Of a stretch of 64,000 bases of DNA, positions 56,129 to 64,000 are shown in pieces (position 1 is the first letter of the stretch; each line of letters opens with the position of its first letter). The notes under the pieces were generated by a model. The model was given only the letters and a program-made list of their open reading frames with translations. It was not told the origin of the DNA and ran no database searches. The position numbers and the translations under genes are program-made. This DNA comes from Pseudoalteromonas luteoviolacea (GTDB taxonomy: Bacteria > Pseudomonadota > Gammaproteobacteria > Enterobacterales > Alteromonadaceae), in contig NZ_JWIC01000005.1 of NCBI RefSeq assembly GCF_000814765.1, positions 62,001 to 126,000 on the forward strand, read 5' to 3'.

Positions 56129-57739
56129 ATGAAAAAGGTTAAATTACTACTATCTGCACTCACAATCGCTGCGGCAAACACCTATGCTATGCCACCAACT
56201 GATGTTCACCCGAATGTCGTAGGGGGAATTGAAACACCAGCTTATTCAAGACCATACCAAGTAGCATTGCTGATGAATGGCCGTCAAGGCTGTGGCGGTA
56301 CGTTGATCAGCCCAGATTGGGTGTTAACGGCAGCACACTGTCTAGACAGCGCGTCTACATCAAGCTTAACCGTTCGAGTTGGTGCGCACTCAATCAGTCG
56401 AGGAGATGGTCAAACACTCAGAGTATCTCAGATTATAAATCATGAAAGATGGCGTGGTGCTAATGGTATACGCTCAGGTTATGATATCGCACTTTTGAAA
56501 CTCGCTTCACCAGCGTCCAGTCAATATACCCCTGCAAAATTACCAACCGCCGCAATTGAGTCTCAATATGCAAACGTTGGTGCATACGTCACTGTATCTG
56601 GATGGGGATTAACCTCCAATCGGGGCAGACCTAGTGATGTACTTCGAGAAGCTGAACTACCTGTTATCAGCAACAGCAGCTGTAGCTCATTGCTCAACTT
56701 TTCAATACCTGGATCAGTTATATGCGGTGGTGGCGAAGGAGGACGCTCTGCATGTAATGGCGATAGTGGTGGTCCGTACGCAGTGCGCGTCGGAAATGAT
56801 TTTTACAGTATTGGTACCGTCAGTTGGGGGATTGCCTGCCAAGGTGCGACCGCATTTACTCGAACGACTAGCTACCTAGATTGGATCAAACAGAAAACGG
56901 GTATTATTGATATTCCAAATGACAAACCACCAGTCGCTGATTTTAGATATAGTGTAAATAGCACGTCGGTTAATTTCACAAGCACTTCTACAGATGATAA
57001 AGGCATCGCTCAATTTGATTGGAACTTCGGTCAAGGTAACGCATCGTCAAACGTCGAAAACCCAAATCATGATTACAATGCCAATGGAGAGTTTAATGTC
57101 ACTTTAACCGTCACTGACACAAAAGGACAGACCAACAGTACGTCTAAAGTAGTCCGTGTTGGCACACCGCCTAGTTGCGGAGAAAACTGGCTAGCAACAA
57201 AGAGTTATTCACCTGGCGATAAAGTAACATTCAATGGCGTTGTCTATGAAGCCATTTGGTGGTCTCAAGGTGCTCAACCAGACTTATATAGCAATGTGTG
57301 GAGAAAAGGAAGTGATTGCGATGGTTCATCGGACCCAGCCCCGATTGCTGACTTTACTGTTGTTCAAAATGGATTAACCGTATCACTTCAAAATCAGAGC
57401 ACCGGCGCGACTTCTTACGCGTGGGATTTTGGTGATGGGAAAACGAGCACAACACAGTCACCAACGCATACGTATGCTGTTAAAGGCCAATACACCATTA
57501 CACTTACAGCAGAAAATAACCAAGGAAAATCAGCAACACTCAGTAAAGTAGTCACTGTTGGTGACTCGTCTGGAGGCTGTCATGGTTTACCTTCTTGGTC
57601 AGCTGAAAAGGTGTATTTCAAAGGAGATCGTGTTGCACATGAGAATGTGATCTACGAAGCCAACTGGTGGGTTCAAGGAGAAAATCCAGCGAACTCGGAT
57701 GATTGGGGCCCTTGGTCTCGTATCCAGCCTTGCAATTAA
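56129..57739 (+). CDS. Secreted trypsin-like protease with PKD and chitin-binding modules
   Basis: 536 residues. Signal peptide 1-20, then S1 protease (30-258) with VVGGIETPAYSRPYQVAL at the mature start and catalytic His70 (TAAHC), Asp119 (YDIALLK) and Ser213 (CNGDSGGP). Next a PKD domain (265-348), a CBM5/12-type module (350-397, Trp-rich EAIWWSQGAQP), a second PKD (404-478, WDFGDG), and a second chitin-binding module (484-536, EANWWVQGENP). Very likely anchored to chitin while digesting its protein. Follows its own promoter region; terminator after. Confidence 0.93.
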   Translation: MKKVKLLLSALTIAAANTYAMPPTDVHPNVVGGIETPAYSRPYQVALLMNGRQGCGGTLISPDWVLTAAHCLDSASTSSLTVRVGAHSISRGDGQTLRVSQIINHERWRGANGIRSGYDIALLKLASPASSQYTPAKLPTAAIESQYANVGAYVTVSGWGLTSNRGRPSDVLREAELPVISNSSCSSLLNFSIPGSVICGGGEGGRSACNGDSGGPYAVRVGNDFYSIGTVSWGIACQGATAFTRTTSYLDWIKQKTGIIDIPNDKPPVADFRYSVNSTSVNFTSTSTDDKGIAQFDWNFGQGNASSNVENPNHDYNANGEFNVTLTVTDTKGQTNSTSKVVRVGTPPSCGENWLATKSYSPGDKVTFNGVVYEAIWWSQGAQPDLYSNVWRKGSDCDGSSDPAPIADFTVVQNGLTVSLQNQSTGATSYAWDFGDGKTSTTQSPTHTYAVKGQYTITLTAENNQGKSATLSKVVTVGDSSGGCHGLPSWSAEKVYFKGDRVAHENVIYEANWWVQGENPANSDDWGPWSRIQPCN

Positions 57740-57748
57740 CAAACTGAT

Positions 57749-57773
57749 AGTAAAATGTAAATTTTACTTTTAA
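57749..57773 (+). terminator. Weak intrinsic terminator
   Basis: AGTAAAAT/ATTTTACT with four-base loop and TTTT after, following the chitin-binding protease. Confidence 0.65.
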
Positions 57774-57824
57774 AGCGAAGGAGTCCCATGTAATCTTGTA
57801 TGAAAAACTACCATTACAGAGAGC

Positions 57825-59021
57825 ATGGGACTTAATCAACACAATCGCACTGAATTAACTCGTTTAGGTGAGCGGATCCAAAAAACGTTTATTGCCGTGA
57901 GCAATACCTTACCTGAACATGCACAAACGATTGGCGGTTTCGCAAAATTACTAGAATACAATCGTTCAAACAGCCAACGCTTCTTCGCGGCATGTAAAGC
58001 CAGTAGCGGTCTGCAAGTCTTGGTTGAGATCCCTGGTACTCATGCACTCCAAATACTGTCTCTGAAGCTTACTCCCCTGCTTCCCCCATCATTAATGAGT
58101 CAAGTTAATCAAGTCGTTGACTTGTTTTCTCAGTGCATTGAAAATAACGCAAAAAGTCATGCCGATTTAAAACGCTTGATCCAAGCTCCCAAAAAAGAAG
58201 AAGTGCATTCCGAAGCGTCCGATCATAAAGCTCAGCTCTATCATGCCGCGAAAGCCCTACTCAAATTTAGTGTTGAAGAGGTTTTTTGCATCTATATTTT
58301 GCGCGAAAATCAGAACGATCCAAGTTTCTTGCAAGAAGTTGCACTTATCAGTAAGTCCGGCATCAAACGGCGTTTAGGTGCGGTTCCTTTTGTACAGTTT
58401 TATACTCACCCTCATCCTGAACATTTCGACGGTCCAGTCGAAGTCACTGCGAATAGTGTACTCCAAGCCAATGAGTTTACACTAGGCGTCTCCAAAGAGT
58501 ATTCAAGCGATGGTTTTTTGGATGCATTTAGCACCTATTCACCAAGTAACTCTGGATTGGTCTTTGACCCATTACCCAGTGAAAATAGTGACGTTACCTT
58601 TGTTTTTAATAACCCAGATGAAGTGGTTAATCCACTAGACCATAAAAGTCCGTGTAGCTCGACCAGCTTATCCATCAAAAACCCTGTAAAAAAGCTCACG
58701 ATGCTCGTCCTACTTGAAAAGCAAATTGATCGCTGTAGCACTGTCAATATTGGCTGCTATCATAGCAATCAAAAAGTAGAGGAAGGCAAGCTCAAAGCCA
58801 GTGATTTATGGACAGAAAGGTTTCCAGAGTTTCCAGAATTAAAAATTACGCCCCTCGCAAACGACTTTGCTCATAGTCAATTACCAGAGACTCACAAAGA
58901 AAAGCTAAGATATTTGCTTGCTGTGAGTGGCATAGCTGCTGATAATTTCATCTGCTACGCCACCGAGGTAGATTACCCTATTTGGTCAAGCACCTATAGA
59001 ATCTACTTTGAACATCAATAG
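57825..59021 (+). CDS. Unknown cytoplasmic protein (398 aa)
   Basis: 398 residues, no signal or membrane segment. The first 90 residues look helical with a possible helix-turn-helix-like spacing (TIGGFAKLLEYNRSNSQRFFAACK), suggesting a DNA-binding N-terminus; the remainder is mixed alpha/beta. I recognise no family. Stop codon directly abuts the photolyase stop from the other strand (59021/59022). It might regulate neighbouring genes, but there is no direct evidence. Confidence 0.6.
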   Translation: MGLNQHNRTELTRLGERIQKTFIAVSNTLPEHAQTIGGFAKLLEYNRSNSQRFFAACKASSGLQVLVEIPGTHALQILSLKLTPLLPPSLMSQVNQVVDLFSQCIENNAKSHADLKRLIQAPKKEEVHSEASDHKAQLYHAAKALLKFSVEEVFCIYILRENQNDPSFLQEVALISKSGIKRRLGAVPFVQFYTHPHPEHFDGPVEVTANSVLQANEFTLGVSKEYSSDGFLDAFSTYSPSNSGLVFDPLPSENSDVTFVFNNPDEVVNPLDHKSPCSSTSLSIKNPVKKLTMLVLLEKQIDRCSTVNIGCYHSNQKVEEGKLKASDLWTERFPEFPELKITPLANDFAHSQLPETHKEKLRYLLAVSGIAADNFICYATEVDYPIWSSTYRIYFEHQ

Positions 59022-60593
59022 TTACAGCTCATTGAGATTATTGAGATGATGTTGAGCCTTTTCTAAAATTAATACCCTCTGTTCTGGGGGCTTTTTACGC
59101 CAGGTTGCGTATACCATACGGTTACGAGGGTTAGCAGCAAACTGTGCCTCATGGGTATTCATAAATTGCCAATACATTGCATTAAGTGGACAAGCATTGT
59201 CACCTGCCACGGATTTAATATCGTAACGACAGTCAGAACAATAATCGCTCATTTTATTAATATAGTTACCGCTGGCAGCATACGCTTTTGAGCCAACAAT
59301 GCCTCCGTCTGCAAATTGACTCATCCCTCGTGTATTCGGCATTTCCACCCATTCAATTGCGTCGATATAAACACCTAAATACCAGTCATCGACTTGTCTG
59401 GGATCAATACCAGCTATTAGGCAAAAATTTCCTGTTACCATTAACCGCTGAATATGGTGAGCATATGCATAATCTAAAGACTGCTTAACCGCATGCTTTT
59501 GACAATTCATATGCGTCTTACCATCCCAAAACCAGTCAGGTAAGTCTCGTTTTGCATCTAGTTCATTAAGTTCAGCGTACTTTGGCATATTAACCCAGTA
59601 AATACCACGTACAAACTCTCGCCAGCCTATGATCTGTCTAACAAACCCCTCAACTTGCGCGATATCCACTGTCTGTTTATGTTGCATAAAATGCGCGATA
59701 ACCGTATCAACCACAAACTGAGGGCTGATTATTTTGCTGTTCAGTGCAAACGATAGCCTCGAGTGATACAAACTCCATTGTTTTTTTGTATACATATCAT
59801 CAGCTTTACAAGTCATCGCATCTTGGAAAAAGCCAAATTTTGGTAGTTGAGTTTCGCAAAACGTGTTCAACAACTCTTTCGCTTGCATTCTTGTGATTGG
59901 CCACAAACTGTTTGCTTCATAGGTGCCAAATGTATTCACCTCATGTCTTTTCAGCCTGTTCCAGATATCACTCACATCGTTAGCAAAAATCAAGGGCTCG
60001 GGTATATCAGACAAATCTTTTTGTTTAAGCTTATTTCTATTATTGCTATCAAAATTCCACTCGCCACCATACGGATTCTCACCATCCATCAAAATATTAA
60101 AGCGTACTCGCATTTTCCGATAAAAAGCTTCTAATCGGTGCTTTTTACCAGCAGAAAAATAGTTGGAAAGCTCGCTATCAGATAAATAAAAGTGCTCCGA
60201 TTCATATGCGCACGTGTCAAGATCTATCTCAGCACAATAGATGCTCAGCTGCTCTCGAAGGCGATATTCATCGGGCAATTGATACTCAAACTTGGCAATG
60301 TCATATTTGCTAATCAAGTGATCTATTAATGCTGGCAAAGTGTCAAACGAATGCGTGTCGTCAAGCGTGAGATGAATGACATGATGACCCGCTTTTTGCA
60401 ATGCAACTGAGAATGCTTTCATCGCAGCAAAGAAGGCACAAACTTTTTGAATATGGTGCTTCACATAACTCGTTTCTTGATTTAGTTCAGCGATCACATA
60501 TAACGTGCTTTCATCTTTCGAACTGTACCAGCTATGACTGGCGTTAAGCTGATCGCCTAAAATTAAACGCAGTGTTTGATAAGTTTGAGGCAT
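59022..60593 (-). CDS. FeS-type bacterial cryptochrome/photolyase (PhrB-like)
   Basis: 523 residues of the deoxyribodipyrimidine photolyase-related family. N-terminal nucleotide-like domain (LRLILGDQLNASHSW). The [4Fe-4S] cysteines are Cys364 (HMNCQKH), Cys452, Cys455 (YCSDC) and Cys468 (NACPLN), with the same spacing as Agrobacterium PhrB (350, 438, 441, 454). PhrB repairs (6-4) photoproducts with FAD and blue light. Last gene of the photolyase operon, three bases after the DUF2256 gene. Confidence 0.92.
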   Translation of the reverse strand: MPQTYQTLRLILGDQLNASHSWYSSKDESTLYVIAELNQETSYVKHHIQKVCAFFAAMKAFSVALQKAGHHVIHLTLDDTHSFDTLPALIDHLISKYDIAKFEYQLPDEYRLREQLSIYCAEIDLDTCAYESEHFYLSDSELSNYFSAGKKHRLEAFYRKMRVRFNILMDGENPYGGEWNFDSNNRNKLKQKDLSDIPEPLIFANDVSDIWNRLKRHEVNTFGTYEANSLWPITRMQAKELLNTFCETQLPKFGFFQDAMTCKADDMYTKKQWSLYHSRLSFALNSKIISPQFVVDTVIAHFMQHKQTVDIAQVEGFVRQIIGWREFVRGIYWVNMPKYAELNELDAKRDLPDWFWDGKTHMNCQKHAVKQSLDYAYAHHIQRLMVTGNFCLIAGIDPRQVDDWYLGVYIDAIEWVEMPNTRGMSQFADGGIVGSKAYAASGNYINKMSDYCSDCRYDIKSVAGDNACPLNAMYWQFMNTHEAQFAANPRNRMVYATWRKKPPEQRVLILEKAQHHLNNLNEL

Positions 60594-60596
60594 ATT

Positions 60597-60743
60597 TCAT
60601 TCACTCTCTTTCTGACGGTTTGAAGCACAGCGCTTAGAACAATATTTGACATTAGCCCAGTCTCTTTCCCACTTTTTACGCCAAGTGAACGGGCGATTGC
60701 ATGTCACACACACTTTCGTAGGCAAATTTACTTTTTTATGCAC
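60597..60743 (-). CDS. DUF2256 zinc-ribbon protein (48 aa)
   Basis: 48 residues with a GTG start, too short for most gene lists. Two pairs of Cys: CVTC (12-15) and CSKRC (35-39), with [13 protein letters not shown] between, exactly the DUF2256 pattern. It lies five bases after the upstream photolyase gene and three before the FeS photolyase, with AAGG at the preceding stop. DUF2256 genes are commonly found beside photolyases, so a role with them is likely; the function is unproven. Confidence 0.88.
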   Translation of the reverse strand: MHKKVNLPTKVCVTCNRPFTWRKKWERDWANVKYCSKRCASNRQKESE

Positions 60744-60748
60744 CGAGC

Positions 60749-62197
60749 TTACCTTACATGTATTGCCAAAACACGTTTGGCCTCAATCGCTACATCCTCT
60801 CTTTTTTTCCAATGCCACATAAGTGCTTGAGCTTGAGTATAGCTTTGTTTTAAATCAATAATGGGGGTTGGGTAATCGACACCAAGTTCGATACCGTACA
60901 TCATTTGCTCCATCTCTGTTAAATCCCAAGGTGCATGAACTAAAGGCGCTGGTATATCAGCCAATTCAGGGACCCATCTTTTTACAAATACCCCCTCTGG
61001 GTCTTTGTCTTCACCTTGCTTTACTGGGTTATAAATACGGATTGTATTTATCCCTGTAACCCCTGCCTGCATCTGAAATTGACTGTAGTGTATTCCTGGT
61101 TCGAAATCTAAAAATAACTTTGCTAAGTGAGTCACGCCTGCACGCCAGTCTAATTCTAAATGGTGGCATAGAAAACTTACCAACATGGCACGCATTCTGA
61201 AATTCAGATATCCTGTTTTTATCAAGCTGCGCATACAGGCATCCACCATAGGCACACCCGTGTTTCCTTCTTTCCATGCTTTTAGTCGTGCAGAGGCTTC
61301 ATTCCCTTTTACCCTTGGCATGCCTTCGTAGGCACGATTGACGCACCTGAACTCCATATCACATTCACTTTCAAACTTTTGGATAAAATGGCAATGCCAG
61401 TGCAACCTTGATGTAAAAGCAACCAGAGAACGTCTCCAATGTGGCTTTTTCCAATTCGCTAAGACGGTTTGATATACCTGCCTCAAACTCACGTTGCCCC
61501 AAGCAAGATGAGCAGACAGACGAGAGCAGTGGTGCTGAGACTTTTCGGGACTGGAAAGAGAAAACGCATATTCCTTCCCTCTCTCATTAAAAAATGAGTT
61601 GATAACATGCCAAGCAAGTGACTCTCCACCGGGCTGAAAGTGTGCTGCCTCTGCTTCGTAATGAAAGCACGCGATGTCTACATGCATGGAAAAATGCTTA
61701 CCAACTGAAAACCAATTTATCTTGTCAGGTTCAACATCCGCTGTCGTCTCACGCATGACCTTCTGCCAGTTTTTGTCCCAGCAAGTTCTGGCTTTAAGCC
61801 CTCTGATCACAGCCCCTTGAGGCGACTCTTTCCAATTGACACCATGCCTATCACACCACAACGCAACCTGCTTGTCCCTTTCAAAAGTAAACCCCAACCC
61901 TATTTCTTGGTGAGAATACAATGCATCGATTCCAACCTCTTGATTAATTTCTTCAAGAACATCCATAATATTCCCATAAGCACAATAAAGGCTGTCACAG
62001 GGAATGCGTTTTGAAATATCCTCAAGGGATTGGGAAATAAACCTTAAATGGCGGCGCGACGTATGTTCGTCTTTAACCATAATCGGCTCAAAACAATACA
62101 AAAGCAGCACTTTTTTACTCGTCTTTGACGCCTCATAGAGCGCAGCATGGTCCTGTAAACGCAAGTCCCTTTTCATCCACACAACACTAATGGCCAT
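60749..62197 (-). CDS. Photolyase/cryptochrome-family FAD protein
   Basis: 482 residues of the class I photolyase/cryptochrome fold. N-terminal photolyase domain ([19 protein letters not shown]). FAD domain with [63 protein letters not shown] and [14 protein letters not shown]. This resembles but is distinct from CPD photolyase PhrB/PhrA of E. coli. It overlaps the DASH gene by 11 bases. Whether it repairs DNA or signals light is open. Confidence 0.88.
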   Translation of the reverse strand: MAISVVWMKRDLRLQDHAALYEASKTSKKVLLLYCFEPIMVKDEHTSRRHLRFISQSLEDISKRIPCDSLYCAYGNIMDVLEEINQEVGIDALYSHQEIGLGFTFERDKQVALWCDRHGVNWKESPQGAVIRGLKARTCWDKNWQKVMRETTADVEPDKINWFSVGKHFSMHVDIACFHYEAEAAHFQPGGESLAWHVINSFFNERGKEYAFSLSSPEKSQHHCSRLSAHLAWGNVSLRQVYQTVLANWKKPHWRRSLVAFTSRLHWHCHFIQKFESECDMEFRCVNRAYEGMPRVKGNEASARLKAWKEGNTGVPMVDACMRSLIKTGYLNFRMRAMLVSFLCHHLELDWRAGVTHLAKLFLDFEPGIHYSQFQMQAGVTGINTIRIYNPVKQGEDKDPEGVFVKRWVPELADIPAPLVHAPWDLTEMEQMMYGIELGVDYPTPIIDLKQSYTQAQALMWHWKKREDVAIEAKRVLAIHVR

Positions 62198-63524
62198 GTT
62201 TTACACCCATCACTGGCCAATCAACCATATCAACGTCACTGTCAAACTGCTCATCCCCGTTTCCCCATTTCCTTTGAAAAGCACCATCTGGATCATACAT
62301 TTGCGCTTGTTTTTCTATGTTGAAATGCCTGCCACCTCTTGGATCGTCGCCAACTCCAGCAATATACTGCCAATTTCCCCAATTAGAAGCGACATCATAA
62401 TCAATGAGTTGTTGCTGAAAATAAGCGGCGCCATATCGCCAGTCCACTTGCAACTCGTTCACCAAGCAACTTGCCACAATCTGCCTGCCTCGATTGGACA
62501 TGAATCCAGTTTCATTCAACTCTCTCATACATGCATTTACAAGTGGGAATTGAGTTGTACCATTACACCAACGCTTAAATCGCTGTGGATAATATGTTGT
62601 TAAAGGTCGAACTCCCCTTTCTCCGGCAAACTTAAATAAACTACTCCCTTTTTGAATTGCTTTGTGGTGGAAAAAGTCCCGCCACATCAATTCAAAACGG
62701 ATCCAATACGTAGAGTCATTTACGCCATGTATTCTCTCATACATATCAAGCCGGTTAATGATCTGTCTTGGTGAGATGTTACCTACAGAGAGGTATGGAC
62801 TAAATTGCGTGGAGTTATACTTTCCATCTAATGCATTTCGAGTCAGCTTGTATGATGATGCGCTTTGGGTCGAGAAGTATTCTTCTAGATATTTTTGCGC
62901 TGCTTTTTCTCCGCCTTCGATGAGATCAGCACAAGTGTGCATTGCGCTAACTAGTTCAAATCTGTACTTGGTAGAGAGAACATCACCGATAGATAAAGGC
63001 AGAGGCAAAGTCTCTGAGAACACCTCTTCAACAGGTGAAGATACCGTGAGTTTGTCTGCCTTTTTTCTGAACTTGGAAAAAGACCCACTCAAGTCTTTTT
63101 CCTCTAATTGCTGTGGGCCAAACATGAGATTATTGTGTTGATGAATAAAACGGACCGTGTCATTGTCAGACTTAACATGTAGTAAGGTGTTTCGCTCATC
63201 GTAACCGGCGCCTTGATGACAACCAACGACCTCAATGCCCATCTGGTCTATCACTTGGTTTAGAACTGTTCTACTTTGTCCCTTTAAAACATATAATTCG
63301 TACCCGAGTTGCTGTAGCTGCTCAGACAAATCAACCAGCGATTGCTGAATAAATGTGAGCCGCTTTTTCCCAAGGTGGACATGGTCAAAGTTAGTTGCCG
63401 AAAATAAAGAATCATCCAACACATAAATGAACATAATGCTGTTAGATGCGTAAAGTGTAGAGTTGAGAGCTAAATTATCTTGAAGCCTCAAATCGTCGGT
63501 AAACCAATAAAGAGCTTTACTCAT
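62187..63524 (-). CDS. DASH-family cryptochrome
   Basis: 445 residues. Photolyase domain ([17 protein letters not shown]), and in the FAD domain the DASH-typical [21 protein letters not shown] and [21 protein letters not shown]. Cry-DASH proteins repair CPDs in single-stranded DNA and may sense light. First gene of the four-gene unit (DASH, second photolyase-like, DUF2256, FeS photolyase). Confidence 0.93.
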   Translation of the reverse strand: MSKALYWFTDDLRLQDNLALNSTLYASNSIMFIYVLDDSLFSATNFDHVHLGKKRLTFIQQSLVDLSEQLQQLGYELYVLKGQSRTVLNQVIDQMGIEVVGCHQGAGYDERNTLLHVKSDNDTVRFIHQHNNLMFGPQQLEEKDLSGSFSKFRKKADKLTVSSPVEEVFSETLPLPLSIGDVLSTKYRFELVSAMHTCADLIEGGEKAAQKYLEEYFSTQSASSYKLTRNALDGKYNSTQFSPYLSVGNISPRQIINRLDMYERIHGVNDSTYWIRFELMWRDFFHHKAIQKGSSLFKFAGERGVRPLTTYYPQRFKRWCNGTTQFPLVNACMRELNETGFMSNRGRQIVASCLVNELQVDWRYGAAYFQQQLIDYDVASNWGNWQYIAGVGDDPRGGRHFNIEKQAQMYDPDGAFQRKWGNGDEQFDSDVDMVDWPVMGVKHGH

Positions 63525-63640
63525 GACGCTTGTTTTATCCTGCCTTACAAACGGTTACTAATCCCATTTGTACGCATCAAACATCAATCTAGATTTATAA
63601 AAGACAAAACAGAAAAAAGGAAAGGATACTCTTTGGAATG

Positions 63641-63676
63641 AAAAAAGGTGGGTTAGGACACAGCTGGCCCTAACCT
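63641..63676 (-). terminator. Intrinsic terminator of pyrF
   Basis: On the minus strand GGTTAGG (63675-63669) pairs with CCTAACC (63657-63651), and CACCTTTTTT follows. Separates pyrF from the photolyase operon. Confidence 0.8.
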
Positions 63677-63685
63677 GTATGCATA

Positions 63686-64000
63686 TTACGCGATACTTGC
63701 GTTAATATCTCTCAATGCTTTTGCTGGGTCTTGTGCTTTAGTAATTGGTCTACCAATCACTAAATAGTCACTACCAGCTTCGATGGCTTTAGCTGGTGTC
63801 ATGATACGTTTTTGATCACCCGCATCGCTACCCGCAGGCCTGATCCCTGGCGTGATCAGCTTAAACTCATTACCAAGTTGCGATTTTAATGTCTCAGCCT
63901 CTTGAGCTGAACACACAACACCGTCTAACCCTGACTCTTTTGCCAACTTTGCCAAGTAAAGTACTTGCTCTTGAGGTGTTTTATCGATGCCCAATTTACT
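63686..64000 (-). CDS. pyrF: Orotidine 5'-phosphate decarboxylase, C-terminal part (partial)
   Basis: The last 104 codons of a gene that continues past base 64000. Family signatures of the C-terminal half: [30 protein letters not shown] (phosphate loop) and [15 protein letters not shown]. Makes UMP from OMP in pyrimidine synthesis. The catalytic Lys-Asp motif lies outside the window. Confidence 0.95.
   Translation of the reverse strand, partial: SKLGIDKTPQEQVLYLAKLAKESGLDGVVCSAQEAETLKSQLGNEFKLITPGIRPAGSDAGDQKRIMTPAKAIEAGSDYLVIGRPITKAQDPAKALRDINASIA

Noticed and set aside
1..64000. Search for mobile elements, phage or defence genes
   Set aside because: No transposase, integrase, restriction, toxin-antitoxin pair or phage structural protein is recognised among the coding regions.

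Overview
The window looks like chromosome of a marine gammaproteobacterium, most likely Pseudoalteromonas or a close relative. This is inferred from protein content: a paired secreted amidohydrolase operon, DUF3718, DUF3080 and DUF2339 proteins, a long KamA-like radical SAM enzyme, chitin-targeted secreted enzymes, AT-rich intergenic DNA and E. coli-like promoters. No species can be fixed from the sequence alone. I see no prophage, transposase, integrase, plasmid gene or CRISPR array; it is ordinary chromosomal backbone with lineage-specific islands.

Layout. 0-10.8 kb: a GNAT fragment, a nitrilase-family amidase, a secreted protein with a C-terminal Hint domain, a secreted M20 peptidase, a small membrane protein, a gene remnant, a LysE/RhtB exporter split by a one-base shift in an A8 run, a lactonase-type beta-propeller and three unknown proteins. 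11-19.7 kb: a ToxR/CadC-like membrane regulator with a periplasmic propeller, gdhA, an NmrA-type oxidoreductase, a membrane sensor domain without a DNA-binding part, a 1-kb AT-rich gap and a secreted Cys-rich protein. 19.7-28.4 kb: two amidohydrolases in an operon (the second lacks its metal ligands), DUF3718, DUF445, a fructosamine-kinase homologue without its catalytic Asp residues, a CPXCG protein, riboflavin synthase, a MATE pump and a DUF3080 lipoprotein. 28.4-35 kb: four tandem tRNA-Val(GAC) genes, a hairpin-rich repeat, DUF2339, an epimerase and a subtilisin/kexin-like protease.

35-44 kb: the biotin genes. bioBFCD faces bioA across a BirA-type operator overlapped by both promoters. Then come a KamA-family enzyme, a P-loop kinase and asnS, whose leader holds two possible promoter/terminator pairs. 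44-53.2 kb: a GH18 chitinase, a globin, a three-gene periplasmic redox operon (di-heme peroxidase, cupredoxin, cytochrome P460), an MCP-PilZ fusion, fklB, tRNA-Ser(UGA) and two small membrane proteins. 53.2-64 kb: a Fur-box-preceded TonB siderophore receptor, a trypsin-like protease with PKD and chitin-binding modules, an unknown protein, a light-response operon (DASH cryptochrome, a second photolyase-like protein, DUF2256 zinc-ribbon, FeS-type photolyase) and the 3' part of pyrF.

Themes. Chitin/protein scavenging (GH18 enzyme, chitin-binding protease, S8 and M20 peptidases), iron uptake, periplasmic redox chemistry and DNA repair by light fit a surface-associated marine heterotroph. The most unusual units are the photolyase/DUF2256 operon, the peroxidase-cupredoxin-P460 operon, the Hint-domain protein, the fructosamine pseudokinase, and the metal-less amidohydrolase beside an intact one.
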